A stretch of 64,000 nucleotides of DNA from an uncultured Tateyamaria sp. GTDB taxonomy: Bacteria; Pseudomonadota; Alphaproteobacteria; Rhodobacterales; Rhodobacteraceae. Each line of letters begins with the position of its first letter. The stretch's first letter is position 1. A program made the translations under genes and the position numbers. The stretch spans positions 1,426,001-1,490,000 of the forward strand of contig CANMVD010000001.1 of the NCBI GenBank assembly GCA_947501275.1, in the 5' to 3' direction. The notes beneath the pieces are model-generated. The model searched no databases and was not told the origin of the DNA. It saw nothing but the letters and a program-made list of their open reading frames with translations. Below are positions 1-9,324 of this stretch, piece by piece.

Positions 1-2199
1 TGTGAGATCGATTTTTTCGTTTCCGTTGTTGGCATTGAAGTCGGTGATGACATCATCGCCGTGGCTTGCACCAAAGATGAACAGATCGGCATCGCTTCCC
101 CCTGTTAGAGTATCATCGCCATAGCCGCCGTTCAGACGATCGGACTGATTGCCGCCATAAAGCGCGTCGCGCCCTTTGCCACCCAGCAGATAATCTGCGT
201 CTTCGCCGCCGCGCAGCACGTCGTTGCCCTGACCTCCGCGCAGATGATCTTGCCCGCGCATACCCTCAAGGGAATCGTGGCCCGTGTTGCCTTCCAAACG
301 GTCGCGGCCCTTGCCTCCGTCAAGCGTGTCATTCCCGTCTTCACCACGCAGAAGATCACGGTCTGATCTGCCCCGCAAAAAGTCGTCTCCCGCACCGGCA
401 TCAAAATAGTTGCGGCCGTGATCGCCAGAGATTGTGTCTCCCATCACCGTGCCGACAACACCTTCGATGGAAATCAGGACGTCATCCGACAATTCGCCAG
501 CATTGCGTTCTGGAAACAGAAGGTCGAGCTTTACGGCTTCGCTGAAACTCTCAAAGGTGATTGAATCCGTGTTCTCGCCGCCATCCAGAACATCCGCCCC
601 TGCAGACGCAAAGAACATGTCGATCGTCACATCTCCGATAAGTTCATCGTCTCCGTTGGTGCCAAAGAATGACACAACTTCGTTCGGATCAGGTGGCGCG
701 ATGGTTACAACGCTGTGGTTCAAGTCGATCTTGATCGCGGCCAGCAATTGTTCTTCGGTCAGACCCGGTGTGTCAGGATAATAGACGCTGACATTCACGT
801 CACCCCAGTTGATGACGTAGCGGGCGGACAGCGCTGTGATTTCCAGTTGGCTGGCTTGGTAAAGAAAGCTCCACCCCGAAAGGTCGATCACGTCCTTGGT
901 GTGGTCAAAGTCGAGAATGCGCACCTTGTTCGTAGCGCCGCCCAGCACAAATACGTCTTCGCCACTGCCGCCGGTCAGGCTGTCGTCGCCAGATCCTGCG
1001 ACAAGAATGTCGTCCCCATTGCCGCCGATCAGGTGGTCATTGCCGCCCTCACCGCCCCAGATCACGTCATGCCCGCCCGTGCCGTTCAAGGTATCGTTGG
1101 CGGTGCCGCCCGCGATGACATCACCTGTCGCGCCGAGCGTGAATTCCAGCTGGCCGATACCGGCTTCGGCTTCGCTTGAGACAAAAACCTGTAGCTTGTT
1201 GCCGTCCAGCGTGCCCACAAGGCCCGACACATTTTGCAACGGAATGTCCAGTTGATCTTCGACGGATCCGTGATGGTAGAGCCGACCATCAGGCAGCAAT
1301 TCAAGCAACGTGATCCCATCGTCCGACCCGGCCGCAAGGACAAAGGCACGTTCTTCGGCCAGCACAATGCTGACCTCACTGGCGCCTGCGAAACGTGTGG
1401 CTAACCCATCAAACACATGATCCGTCAGGGTTAGTGCACCGTCGTCTGCGATACGAAAGACTGATAGCGAACTTGTCCCGCTCGCGGCCAAAATACCGTA
1501 TTGGACACCATCCAGTGTCACCACATCAATCTGACCTTGGAGATAAACGGCCAACCCGTCTGTTGCCGTCAGTGCATCAACAAGGGTCAGGGTGCCATCC
1601 GGGTTCATGCGATAGGATTGTACGGTCTGACCAGTGGCGTCCGATACCAGCAAAATGTTGTTGTCACCCGGTTTGGTGATCGCAACATCCGCGACGGTGC
1701 CGCCTGTGTCGATGTTCTGGTGAAACCCAACCGCCAGATCGCTGCCCAGTGTCTGCACAGTAAGGCCCGTCTGCCCATATTGCGCCGTGATAACAAAGCT
1801 GCCCTGCGCCGTGTTGGCCGACGCAGCCGATGTTATTGCGCTGTAAAAGCCACTCGCGGGCGTGAAATCGATCGCAGTGGAAAAATTACCGGCATTTTGC
1901 ACGCGATAAGCACTGAAGTCAGATACGGACATGCCCGTGAGTACCGCGTGTACTCCATCCGGTGTGTCGATCAGGTCCAAACCACTTGAAGGCAGACTCC
2001 CGCCGCCAATGGTGCGCGCGGCCTCAAGAGTCGGAGTGGCACCATCCAGCACCTCATATGTCAAGATGCGGCCTGAAACCCGATCTACGGCATATAGCTG
2101 CAAGGCGCTACCCGTCTGCAACAGTGTCAGATCCGACACTCCCCACAGGGCGTCTCCTCCACTGTCAGCAAAGACGTTTGTTGAAGTCAGTTGATACAT
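1..2199 (-). CDS. RTX-type calcium-binding secreted protein (3' end outside window)
   Basis: The open frame starts at an ATG at 2199 and runs off the left edge after 733 codons, so the C-terminus is missing. The first ~350 residues have no signal peptide and repeat blade-like units of the kind 'VDRVSGRILTYEVL' and 'MNPDGTLTLVDALT', which suggests a beta-propeller. Glycine/aspartate nonapeptide repeats (GGxGxDxLx) follow in three blocks, near residues 360-420, 510-545 and 585-715. The visible end (DADLFIF, then DVITDF) is typical of the last RTX segment, so probably only a short tail is lost. Such proteins are exported by type I secretion through a C-terminal signal and fold on binding calcium outside the cell. 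No secretion genes are in view. The substrate or ligand of the propeller part is unknown. Confidence 0.85.
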   Translation of the reverse strand, partial: MYQLTSTNVFADSGGDALWGVSDLTLLQTGSALQLYAVDRVSGRILTYEVLDGATPTLEAARTIGGGSLPSSGLDLIDTPDGVHAVLTGMSVSDFSAYRVQNAGNFSTAIDFTPASGFYSAITSAASANTAQGSFVITAQYGQTGLTVQTLGSDLAVGFHQNIDTGGTVADVAITKPGDNNILLVSDATGQTVQSYRMNPDGTLTLVDALTATDGLAVYLQGQIDVVTLDGVQYGILAASGTSSLSVFRIADDGALTLTDHVFDGLATRFAGASEVSIVLAEERAFVLAAGSDDGITLLELLPDGRLYHHGSVEDQLDIPLQNVSGLVGTLDGNKLQVFVSSEAEAGIGQLEFTLGATGDVIAGGTANDTLNGTGGHDVIWGGEGGNDHLIGGNGDDILVAGSGDDSLTGGSGEDVFVLGGATNKVRILDFDHTKDVIDLSGWSFLYQASQLEITALSARYVINWGDVNVSVYYPDTPGLTEEQLLAAIKIDLNHSVVTIAPPDPNEVVSFFGTNGDDELIGDVTIDMFFASAGADVLDGGENTDSITFESFSEAVKLDLLFPERNAGELSDDVLISIEGVVGTVMGDTISGDHGRNYFDAGAGDDFLRGRSDRDLLRGEDGNDTLDGGKGRDRLEGNTGHDSLEGMRGQDHLRGGQGNDVLRGGEDADYLLGGKGRDALYGGNQSDRLNGGYGDDTLTGGSDADLFIFGASHGDDVITDFNANNGNEKIDLT

Positions 2200-2381
2200 T
2201 TACCCAGCTCAGAAACAAAAAACACTTGTGTACTGGCGGTAAGATCGGGGTGAATGGGATCAAGGGCGTGAAGACATTGCGGCGCAGCCGTGACGCTCGC
2301 GGCGAACTTTCTGCAATTTTTCTGCGTCCGCGAAAGGCTTTGATAACAAAGTTAATGCTGGCGCGTGGATTTAACGCCTTG

Positions 2382-3089
2382 TTAAACAGATACTGCCGCG
2401 TGGAGCACATCGCGCTCCATCTCGGCGGCGGTCCCGCTAAGTTTTTCAGCTCCACGTTCCAGAACGACAAATCGATCCCCAAGTTCGAACGCAAAGTCAA
2501 AGAACTGTTCGACAAGCACAATCGCCATGTCGCCACGTTCGCGCAGTTGCGAGATGACCGTACCGATTTGTTTGATGATGTTGGGCTGGATGCCCTCGGT
2601 CGGTTCATCCAGCAATAGCAATTTAGGGCGCGTGATCAGGGCACGGGCAATGGCGAGTTGTTGCTGTTGCCCACCGGACAGATCTCCACCGCGGCGGGCC
2701 AGAAAGTCTTTGAGGATCGGGAACAACTCAAAAATCTCGTCCGGGATGTGGCGTTGGTCCCACGGCAGACATGCAAATCCAGTTTCAAGATTTTCGCGGA
2801 CGGTCAGAAATGGAAAAATCTCGCGCCCCTGGGGGACATAGGCGACACCTTTTTGTGCGAGCGTATTGGCGCTGACTTTGCCGATGTCTTCGCCATCAAG
2901 CACGTAGCGACCACCCGAACGCGGATGCGTTCCCGAGATCGCCTTGAGCAAGCTCGTCTTGCCCACACCATTGGTACCCATGACACAGGTCACTTCGCCT
3001 TGCGCCGCCGCCAGGTTGACCCCATTCAGAATCTGGCTGCCGCCATAGTGCAGCGTCAGCGCTTCGATGTTCAGCAGGTTATCGGCCAA
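2382..3089 (-). CDS. urtE: Urea ABC transporter ATP-binding subunit UrtE
   Basis: One of two ATPases that power the urea importer UrtABCDE at the inner face of the cytoplasmic membrane. The 235-residue protein has Walker A (GTNGVGKTS, about residues 38-46), the ABC signature LSGGQQQQLAIARAL and Walker B followed by DEPTEG. The TEGIQPNII stretch is characteristic of UrtE within the branched-chain amino-acid transporter type of ATPase. The ATG lies inside urtD (11-nt overlap), so the two are translationally coupled. It is the last gene of the urt operon. About 180 bases without a convincing terminator separate it from the RTX gene downstream. Confidence 0.95.
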   Translation of the reverse strand: MADNLLNIEALTLHYGGSQILNGVNLAAAQGEVTCVMGTNGVGKTSLLKAISGTHPRSGGRYVLDGEDIGKVSANTLAQKGVAYVPQGREIFPFLTVRENLETGFACLPWDQRHIPDEIFELFPILKDFLARRGGDLSGGQQQQLAIARALITRPKLLLLDEPTEGIQPNIIKQIGTVISQLRERGDMAIVLVEQFFDFAFELGDRFVVLERGAEKLSGTAAEMERDVLHAAVSV

Positions 3090-3819
3090 GGTAGACCTCG
3101 ATCACTTTGTCATCATTGGTTACGTGGTCCAGTGAACCTTCGGCGAGGACTGAACCCTCGTGCAGAACTGTCACTTTGCAATTGAGGCGGCGCACGAATT
3201 CCATGTCATGTTCAACAACCACAACAGCGCGGGTCTTGGCCGCTTCGACCAGCAGGGCAGTGGTGTGTTCACGCTCGGCCGGGGTCATGCCCGCCGCGGG
3301 TTCGTCGACCAGCAGCAACTTGGGGTCCTGCGCCAGAAGCATCCCGATCTCCAGCCACTGCTTTTGACCGTGGCTGAGTTCGCCTGACTTACGGTGCAGT
3401 GCGTCACTCAATCCGATACGGTCTGCCATATCTGCAACCGCTGCATGGTCGTCGCGTTCAGGGCGAAATCGCAAAACCGACAACGGGCCGCGTGGCTTTT
3501 GCAGGGCGAGCATCAGATTTTCCGCTACGCTTTGATCTTCAAAGACGGTTGGGCGTTGGAATTTGCGACCGACACCGGCTTGGGCGATCTGGCTTTCAGA
3601 CAGTGCAAGCAGAGAGGTTGATTTGTCCCCCCACAGCACGCGCCCCTCATTGGGTTTCGTCTTGCCGGTGATGATGTCCATAAAGGTGGTCTTGCCTGCT
3701 CCGTTGGGTCCGATAACGGCACGCATTTCGGCCTTTCCGATCTGGAACGACAGATTGTTGATCGCCTTGAAGCCGTCAAATGAGACCGAGACGCCAGAGA
3801 CTTCGAGAAGCACGCTCAC
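3079..3819 (-). CDS. urtD: Urea ABC transporter ATP-binding subunit UrtD
   Basis: Second ATPase of the urea importer (246 residues). Walker A is GPNGAGKTT near residue 37, the signature is LSHGQKQWLEIGM, and Walker B leads into DEPAAGMTPAERE; the LSHGQKQWLEIGM form is typical of UrtD. The start codon overlaps the urtC stop by four bases (ATGA) and its end overlaps urtE, giving tight coupling. It is expected to pair with UrtE as a heterodimer beneath UrtB and UrtC. Confidence 0.95.
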   Translation of the reverse strand: MSVLLEVSGVSVSFDGFKAINNLSFQIGKAEMRAVIGPNGAGKTTFMDIITGKTKPNEGRVLWGDKSTSLLALSESQIAQAGVGRKFQRPTVFEDQSVAENLMLALQKPRGPLSVLRFRPERDDHAAVADMADRIGLSDALHRKSGELSHGQKQWLEIGMLLAQDPKLLLVDEPAAGMTPAEREHTTALLVEAAKTRAVVVVEHDMEFVRRLNCKVTVLHEGSVLAEGSLDHVTNDDKVIEVYLGR

Positions 3820-5111
3820 GTGTCAGCCTCCTTTTCGCGCAAGGCACCTGCGTCGGGACCAAGGTCTGCACCGTGGCGTTCAGGGGTGCGGCGGTTTTCA
3901 ATCAGATCAAACAAACCACCAATGCCACGCGGCGCAAACAGGGTGACAGCCACAAATGACAGCCCCAAAAGGATGGTCCACCAGTCGACCCACTGGATTG
4001 TGTAGACCCCAAGGTTGATGTCCGGGGCCTGCCCGCCGGTGAACCACGTCGACAACAACGAGACGAATGCGGCCCCGATCACGGCACCATAAAGGCGTCC
4101 GCGCCCGCCAATGGCGACCCAGACCGCAAGATAGATAGATGCGATGGGGGCGATTTCGGCCGGGTTCACGATGCCGGCTTGTGGATAATAAAGCGCCCCG
4201 GCAATCGCCGCGAGGATGGCCGTGAACGTGAAGATGGTGAGCTTGTACGCTTCAACGGAATAGCCAAGGAACCGCACGCGGGCTTCATCGTCGCGAATGG
4301 CGCGAAGAACCGAGCCGAATTTCCCCGAAACCATCCAGGCACACAGGACATACCCTCCACCCAAGGCAATGGCCGCTCCCCAGAAAAACCAAAGTGACAC
4401 GATAGCTTGTGGTACTGCGTCCAGTCCCGGCAGGTTTTGCAATCCCGAAAGCCCGTTGTTGCCACGCAGTCCGCTGTCATTTTGAAAGAGGTAGAGCGAC
4501 AGCGCCAACGTCATCGCTTGCGTCAGTATCGACAGATAGACACCAGTCACGCGACTGCGAAAGGCAAGCCAGCCAAACACAAAGGCGATGAGCCCCGGTA
4601 CGAGTACGGCGGCAAGCAACTGCAGGGGCAACGAATGCGCGACAGCCCAAATTGACGGGAATTCAGACGCGCCCACAACGCCAAAGATCTGTGTCGCAAT
4701 CCCGTCGGATATCTCTTGGGATGTTGGGGGCAGGGGCGCTTGGCTGAGGCTTTCGACTACGATCAGCTCTGTGCGCGCATACATCAACCACATGCCGATG
4801 GCGTAGCCGCCAATCCCGAAGAAAGCCATATGGCCAAGGCTCAGAATGCCTGTATATCCCCAGACCAGATCCATCGCGAGTGCGACAAGACACAGGCAGA
4901 GCGTCTTACCCAGAGTCTTGACGAATGAGGTTGAGATCACACCAATGCCAAATCCTTCGGCCAGCACCGTGACGCAAAGCGTAAAGAGCGCGAGGCTGGC
5001 GATGAAGATCAGGACCGAGGGATTGCGTGCGATGAAGCTTCGGGACTGGAGGCCAGCCTCCAGACCTCCGGGGCTTTTCTTGAACAGAGAAGAAGAGGTG
5101 GCGTCAGTCAT
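3816..5111 (-). CDS. urtC: Urea ABC transporter permease UrtC
   Basis: Inner-membrane permease of the LivM type, 431 residues, with about ten hydrophobic segments after a cytoplasmic N-terminal extension of ~35 residues. The conserved loop containing SGKFGSVLRAIRDDEARVRFLGY is where family permeases contact the ATPases. It forms the urea channel together with UrtB. urtB ends three bases upstream and urtD overlaps its stop, so it is firmly inside the operon. The length agrees with UrtC rather than with the shorter LivM amino-acid permeases. Confidence 0.93.
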   Translation of the reverse strand: MTDATSSSLFKKSPGGLEAGLQSRSFIARNPSVLIFIASLALFTLCVTVLAEGFGIGVISTSFVKTLGKTLCLCLVALAMDLVWGYTGILSLGHMAFFGIGGYAIGMWLMYARTELIVVESLSQAPLPPTSQEISDGIATQIFGVVGASEFPSIWAVAHSLPLQLLAAVLVPGLIAFVFGWLAFRSRVTGVYLSILTQAMTLALSLYLFQNDSGLRGNNGLSGLQNLPGLDAVPQAIVSLWFFWGAAIALGGGYVLCAWMVSGKFGSVLRAIRDDEARVRFLGYSVEAYKLTIFTFTAILAAIAGALYYPQAGIVNPAEIAPIASIYLAVWVAIGGRGRLYGAVIGAAFVSLLSTWFTGGQAPDINLGVYTIQWVDWWTILLGLSFVAVTLFAPRGIGGLFDLIENRRTPERHGADLGPDAGALREKEADT

Positions 5112-5114
5112 CGG

Positions 5115-7070
5115 TTATGCCTCTGCCGCCCGGCCTTTGAGCGCGATGATGCCGCGCGGCCGGAATTGGATGAACAGGATGATGAACAGGATCATGTAGG
5201 TTTGCGCTGCCAATGTGTTCGACGGGTTCAGCCATTCGATCCCCTTTTGGGTAAAGCCGACCATCGTTGCACCGAGCAGTGTGCCCCAGATGTTTCCGAC
5301 GCCGCCGACAACTACTGTCATGAAGGATTGCACAATATAGTCGGAGCCCATTTCCGAGGTGACTTTGGCGTAAAGCCCGATGGCAACGCCTGCGATCCCC
5401 GCAATACCGGAGCCAAACCCGAACGTGAGCATGTTGATCTTGTCCGGGTTGATCCCCATGGATGCGGCCATGCGCGGGTTTTGTGTCACTGCGCGGACCT
5501 CAAGCCCCAACCGGGTGCGGTTCATCACCACCCAGAACAAGGCCAGAAACAGCAGGGCGAGCACAAAGATCGCGATCCGGATGTAGCTGATCGAGACGAT
5601 GTCGTTGATTGCCCATGACCCATCAAGCCAGCCGGGAGCCGTAAGTGGGCGGGCTTGTGTGCCAAAGATGTTTTTGGCCAGTTGTTGTAGCGCAATGGAG
5701 ACCCCAAACGTGGCAAGAAGCGTTTCAAGCGGACGGTGGTAAAGCCAGCGGATCACAAGCCGTTCCATGGCAACTCCGGCCCCGAACGTGACGGCAAAAG
5801 CAAGTGGGATCGCGACAAGGATCGACACAGTGTAGTCGGGCACAAACAACTGCACCACATACCCTGTATAGGCCCCCATCATGATGAACTCACCATGGGC
5901 CATATTGATCACGCCCATGACGCCGAAGGTGATGGCAAGCCCAATGGCTGCGAGGAAGTAAATCGAGGCCAGTGACAGCCCGTCCAGAACCAGATCCACG
6001 CTTTGGTTCAGTGCGACCTTGGCTTCGATGTCTTGCAGGACGGTGCGTGCTGCAAGTGCAACTTGGGGCGACGCACCGGTGAACACCTCAAAAAACGCAA
6101 AGGAGGAGAGAGCGGTATCCATGTCCGCGTCTGTGACGACGGGTTGAGCCGCTCCACTTCGGCTCAACGCTGCGTAGGCCTCAAGGCGGGCAGCATCCGT
6201 GTCCAAGGCGGCGATTTGAACACCTGCAACGGTTGTCCCGTCGATGTTGGCAATCAGGGTCTGACGGATCGTGTCGTTGTCAATCCGTGGCGGGGCCAGA
6301 TCAGCAGCCACCAGTTGCGCATAGGCGGCCTCGCGCGACAGGGCCTCAGAGCCGACCGCGACTTCTATTGCGCCCTCGGGCAGGGTTTCGGCCACTTCGA
6401 TCCGCGTGGCGACCAGTGGGTTCAGCGTGGCACGCACGTCCACCCCCAGATCACCCGCGAAGGCCTTGATGGCGGCGATGCGTTCATTGTCATCTTCGCC
6501 AAATCGGATGGTCAGCACCCGCTCGATCCGCATCTTGCGCTCTTTTAAGGCCGCGTCATCCTCGTTATCGATCGCAGCGCGCAGGGCCGGGAGGTGCGAT
6601 GGCTCGGCATCCCGCTCAATCGCAGCCAGCGCCGTGGCCCGGGCACGTGGATCCGGGTCGGACAGTTGGAATTGAACCAACGCGGCGGCGATCAGGCCGC
6701 GAATACCGGAGTTGGGCTTGAGTTGTTTGTAGGCTTTGGCCTCGGCCAGGCCAATTTCAGACCCGTCGGCCACATCAAACAGTCGCAGCATCCGGTCGGG
6801 TGCTTTTTCGGCAAATACAAACAGTGTGGTGTCCTTGGCATACCACATGTCTTTGTCTTGCCAGCGTTGCATGACGGTTTGCGCCTCCGGCAATCCACTC
6901 GACGCAAGCGCATCAATGGCTGGCTGGATCGTCTTGCGGGACGATTTTGCGATTATGTCGGCATGGGTTTGCAGAAGTTGCTGGATGGGCGCGTCGACCT
7001 GTTGGGCCCTGAGCCCAAAGGGAGCGATCACAAGCAGACACGCCATTAGGATCTGGAGGAGAGGTCGCAT
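5115..7070 (-). CDS. urtB: Urea ABC transporter permease UrtB (long form)
   Basis: LivH-type permease, 651 residues. Residues 1-22 form a signal-like segment. Residues ~25-340 are a hydrophilic alpha-helical part with HEAT-like spacing (for example ARATALAAIERDAEPSHLPAL), expected in the periplasm. The membrane domain starts near residue 360 and carries the family loop with LGLEVRAVTQNPRMAASMGI. Urea UrtB proteins commonly have this periplasmic extension while amino-acid LivH proteins do not, which supports urea as substrate. It follows urtA after an 86-bp gap holding a strong hairpin, which may keep its expression below that of urtA. Confidence 0.92.
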   Translation of the reverse strand: MRPLLQILMACLLVIAPFGLRAQQVDAPIQQLLQTHADIIAKSSRKTIQPAIDALASSGLPEAQTVMQRWQDKDMWYAKDTTLFVFAEKAPDRMLRLFDVADGSEIGLAEAKAYKQLKPNSGIRGLIAAALVQFQLSDPDPRARATALAAIERDAEPSHLPALRAAIDNEDDAALKERKMRIERVLTIRFGEDDNERIAAIKAFAGDLGVDVRATLNPLVATRIEVAETLPEGAIEVAVGSEALSREAAYAQLVAADLAPPRIDNDTIRQTLIANIDGTTVAGVQIAALDTDAARLEAYAALSRSGAAQPVVTDADMDTALSSFAFFEVFTGASPQVALAARTVLQDIEAKVALNQSVDLVLDGLSLASIYFLAAIGLAITFGVMGVINMAHGEFIMMGAYTGYVVQLFVPDYTVSILVAIPLAFAVTFGAGVAMERLVIRWLYHRPLETLLATFGVSIALQQLAKNIFGTQARPLTAPGWLDGSWAINDIVSISYIRIAIFVLALLFLALFWVVMNRTRLGLEVRAVTQNPRMAASMGINPDKINMLTFGFGSGIAGIAGVAIGLYAKVTSEMGSDYIVQSFMTVVVGGVGNIWGTLLGATMVGFTQKGIEWLNPSNTLAAQTYMILFIILFIQFRPRGIIALKGRAAEA

Positions 7071-7102
7071 GGCATGTCCTGAGAAGATTTATTGAAGAAG
7101 GA

Positions 7103-7140
7103 TGCCCGGGCAGTGTGAGGGAGGAATGACTGCCCGGGCA
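7103..7140 (-). promoter_or_regulatory. Intercistronic hairpin between urtA and urtB
   Basis: A perfect 12-bp inverted repeat, TGCCCGGGCAGT at 7103-7114 and ACTGCCCGGGCA at 7129-7140, with a 14-base loop. It lies directly after the urtA stop and before urtB on the transcribed strand. No run of T follows, so it is less likely a full terminator than a partial attenuator or a 3' barrier that stabilises urtA mRNA. That arrangement is common where a binding protein must be made in excess of its permease. Each arm also contains the self-complementary CCCGGG, so other folds are possible. Confidence 0.7.
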
Positions 7141-7156
7141 GGTCTATGCGATCAGA

Positions 7157-8434
7157 TCAGTAGTTGGATTTGATCTGTACGCATGTGCTTGTTTCAGTGT
7201 TGTACATACCACAGCCCAACTCGGCCCAGTCGGACTTGAGCACGGCACTTTCTGGCAGGAAGTCTGTCCAAGCATCACCCGGTACTTCAGCCGTTTGACT
7301 GATGATGTCGAACTGACCGTCTTCTTGGATTTCACCGATCAGGACTGGTTTGGCCAAGTGGTGGTTGGGAAGCATTACGGCTGTACCACCGGTCAGGTTC
7401 GGGAACTCCTGACCGTACATCGCAGTGCGAACCGCATCGACATCCGTTGTGCCGGCAGCTTCGGCCGCGTTCACCCACATGTTGAACCCAATATAGTGAG
7501 CTTCCATTGGGTCATTGGTCACGCGCTCTTCACCCATGCGGGCTTTCCACGCGTCCACCCACGCCTCGTTGGCCTCGGATTCGGCAGATTGGAAGTAGTT
7601 CCATGCAGCCAGGTGCCCAACAAGGTTGGATGTGTCCAGACCGGCAAGCTCTTCTTCGCCGACCGAGAAGGCCACAACGGGGATGTCATCGGCCGAGATA
7701 CCAGCGGCTGCCAGTTCCTTGTAAAATCCGACGTTTGCATCGCCGTTAATGGTTGAAATCACGCCAACCTTTTTGCCATCCGCACCCAGTGCCACTACGT
7801 CAGCAACGATCTTGGACCAGTCGGAGTGACCGAAAGGCGTGTAGTTCACGAAGATGTCTTCGGCTGCGATGCCTTTGTCCTTCAAGTAAGCCTCAAGGAT
7901 GTTGTTTGTGGTGCGTGGATAGACATAGTCGGTCCCCAGGAGTGCGAATTTCTCGACCTCAAGCTCTTCGAGGAAGTAGTCCGTGGCGGGGATTGCCTGC
8001 TGGTTAGGAGCAGCACCGGTGTAAAAGACGTTTTTGGAGCTTTCTTCGCCCTCGTATTGCACGGGATAGAACAGCAGGCCGTTCAGCTCTTCGATCACGG
8101 GCAGTACAGATTTCCGCGACACAGATGTCCAGTTGCCAAAGATCACGTCGACTTCGTGCACGGTTAGCAGCTCGCGTGCTTTTTCAGCAAACAGCGGCCA
8201 GTCAGAGGCAGGGTCGACCACAACAGCTTCCAACTCGCAGCCCAGCACACCGCCAGCCGCGTTTTGCTGTTCAACCAACATTTCCATGGTGTCTTTGAGC
8301 GTCGTTTCAGAAATTGCCATTGTCCCGGACAGCGAGTGCAGGACGCCGACCTTAATCGGGGCATCGCATGCGTAGGCGGCGCCAGTGCCAGCGAGAAGTA
8401 CAGCGGCAGTACTGGAAAGGAGTTTACGTGTCAT
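7157..8434 (-). CDS. urtA: Urea ABC transporter substrate-binding protein UrtA
   Basis: Periplasmic urea-binding protein, 425 residues, first gene of the urt operon. The N-terminus is a Sec signal peptide with likely cleavage after AAYA. The mature protein begins with the family pattern IKVGVLHSLSGTMAISE and continues with the Peripla_BP fold typical of urea and short-amide binders (GNWTSVSRKSVLPV and FYPVQYEGEE are recognisable UrtA stretches). A ribosome-binding site (AGGACT) precedes the ATG. In this group urt operons are usually induced by nitrogen limitation, but I could not find a convincing sigma-54 or NtrC site in the 292 bases upstream. Confidence 0.95.
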   Translation of the reverse strand: MTRKLLSSTAAVLLAGTGAAYACDAPIKVGVLHSLSGTMAISETTLKDTMEMLVEQQNAAGGVLGCELEAVVVDPASDWPLFAEKARELLTVHEVDVIFGNWTSVSRKSVLPVIEELNGLLFYPVQYEGEESSKNVFYTGAAPNQQAIPATDYFLEELEVEKFALLGTDYVYPRTTNNILEAYLKDKGIAAEDIFVNYTPFGHSDWSKIVADVVALGADGKKVGVISTINGDANVGFYKELAAAGISADDIPVVAFSVGEEELAGLDTSNLVGHLAAWNYFQSAESEANEAWVDAWKARMGEERVTNDPMEAHYIGFNMWVNAAEAAGTTDVDAVRTAMYGQEFPNLTGGTAVMLPNHHLAKPVLIGEIQEDGQFDIISQTAEVPGDAWTDFLPESAVLKSDWAELGCGMYNTETSTCVQIKSNY

Positions 8435-8726
8435 CTTCAGTCCTCAGTTGTGACGCGTGGCTCTCTTGTGCAGGCATTGAAAATTGCCCATACGCGACCC
8501 GCGCATTCATTTGCGTGGTGCGGTGGGTTTATGGTTTGCAGGCCGAGCCCATCGCACATCTTTTCATCGAGCAAGTATCGCTCGGACACCGGGTTAGGCA
8601 TTGTGCGTTCAGTGCAGGAGTCGATTTGCCGCAAAAGATGGCTTTTGTCGGAGTGGCCGCCCAAAAAATCAGCGCGTTTGATGATTCAGCCCAAAACTTG
8701 TGCGATGATCTGCTGTGCTGCCGCTG

Positions 8727-9110
8727 CTAGCTGTCCAAGAGCAAAGCGCGGCATTGGCTAACGAGCCGCTCTGCCCGCCTTTGAGCGTGACGGCTGCGCG
8801 TTGGCGTCGTGCCGAAACTTGCGGTCGTCAGCAACGACGCGTGGGCCATCTTGGTGTCCACGCGCACGATCAGCGCTTCGCGTTCACGCCCCGCCGGAGT
8901 GACGGCGTCCAGCAATGAAATGAATGTCATGCGTTGCGCTTTCAGCTTATCAGCACTTTCAGTGTTGAGCAGCCAAGCGTGCTCCATCTCGGCCGACATG
9001 CGTCCGACGCAACCGGCGAAGGTTTTGAACAACCCATCGCTCGCGGCTGCCTCTGTCACGCTGACTGCTGATATAACGCCTGCCAGCAGGTATGTTTTTA
9101 TTCTGCTCAC
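8727..9110 (-). CDS. Small secreted protein of unknown function
   Basis: 127 residues from a GTG start, with a clear Sec signal peptide (hydrophobic core LLAGVISAVSVTEA, likely cleavage after AAA). The mature part is mostly helical, with two cysteines (the CVGRM and CRALL contexts) that could form a disulphide. I do not recognise a family. It is transcribed toward urtA with a 292-base gap. It may therefore be a separate unit or the leader gene of the urt transcript. The GTG start has only a weak ribosome-binding site. Confidence 0.6.
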   Translation of the reverse strand: MSRIKTYLLAGVISAVSVTEAAASDGLFKTFAGCVGRMSAEMEHAWLLNTESADKLKAQRMTFISLLDAVTPAGREREALIVRVDTKMAHASLLTTASFGTTPTRSRHAQRRAERLVSQCRALLLDS

Positions 9111-9324
9111 ATATGCAGCATCTAACTAAAAAAATCGCCTGACAAGTGTGCAGAATGAAAAGTCTTAGTAATTTCACCTATAGGTGGCGCGCCCAAACGC
9201 TGCTGGATGGTGCCTTGGCGCATCGTCATGTTAAAAACCGATTTTGGGGTTCGCTGTTCCGTTTGATCGATTTTTCTTCGTATAGTGCAGCCTGCAACAC
9301 ATTTGGAATGAGACGCGTTTGATT

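Noticed and set aside
2370-2386. TTTAAC-GCCTT-GTTAAA dyad over the urtE stop codon
   Set aside because: AT-rich stem of six pairs without a T run. It could be chance.
8437-8664. 75-codon open frame upstream of urtA (- strand)
   Set aside because: No family pattern or signal peptide. It ends only two bases before the urtA start region and more likely reflects the urtA leader.
8435-8726. Sigma-54 or NtrC site before urtA
   Set aside because: I looked for TGGCAC-N5-TTGC and TGCACC-type dyads because urt is often nitrogen-regulated, but no segment matched well enough.
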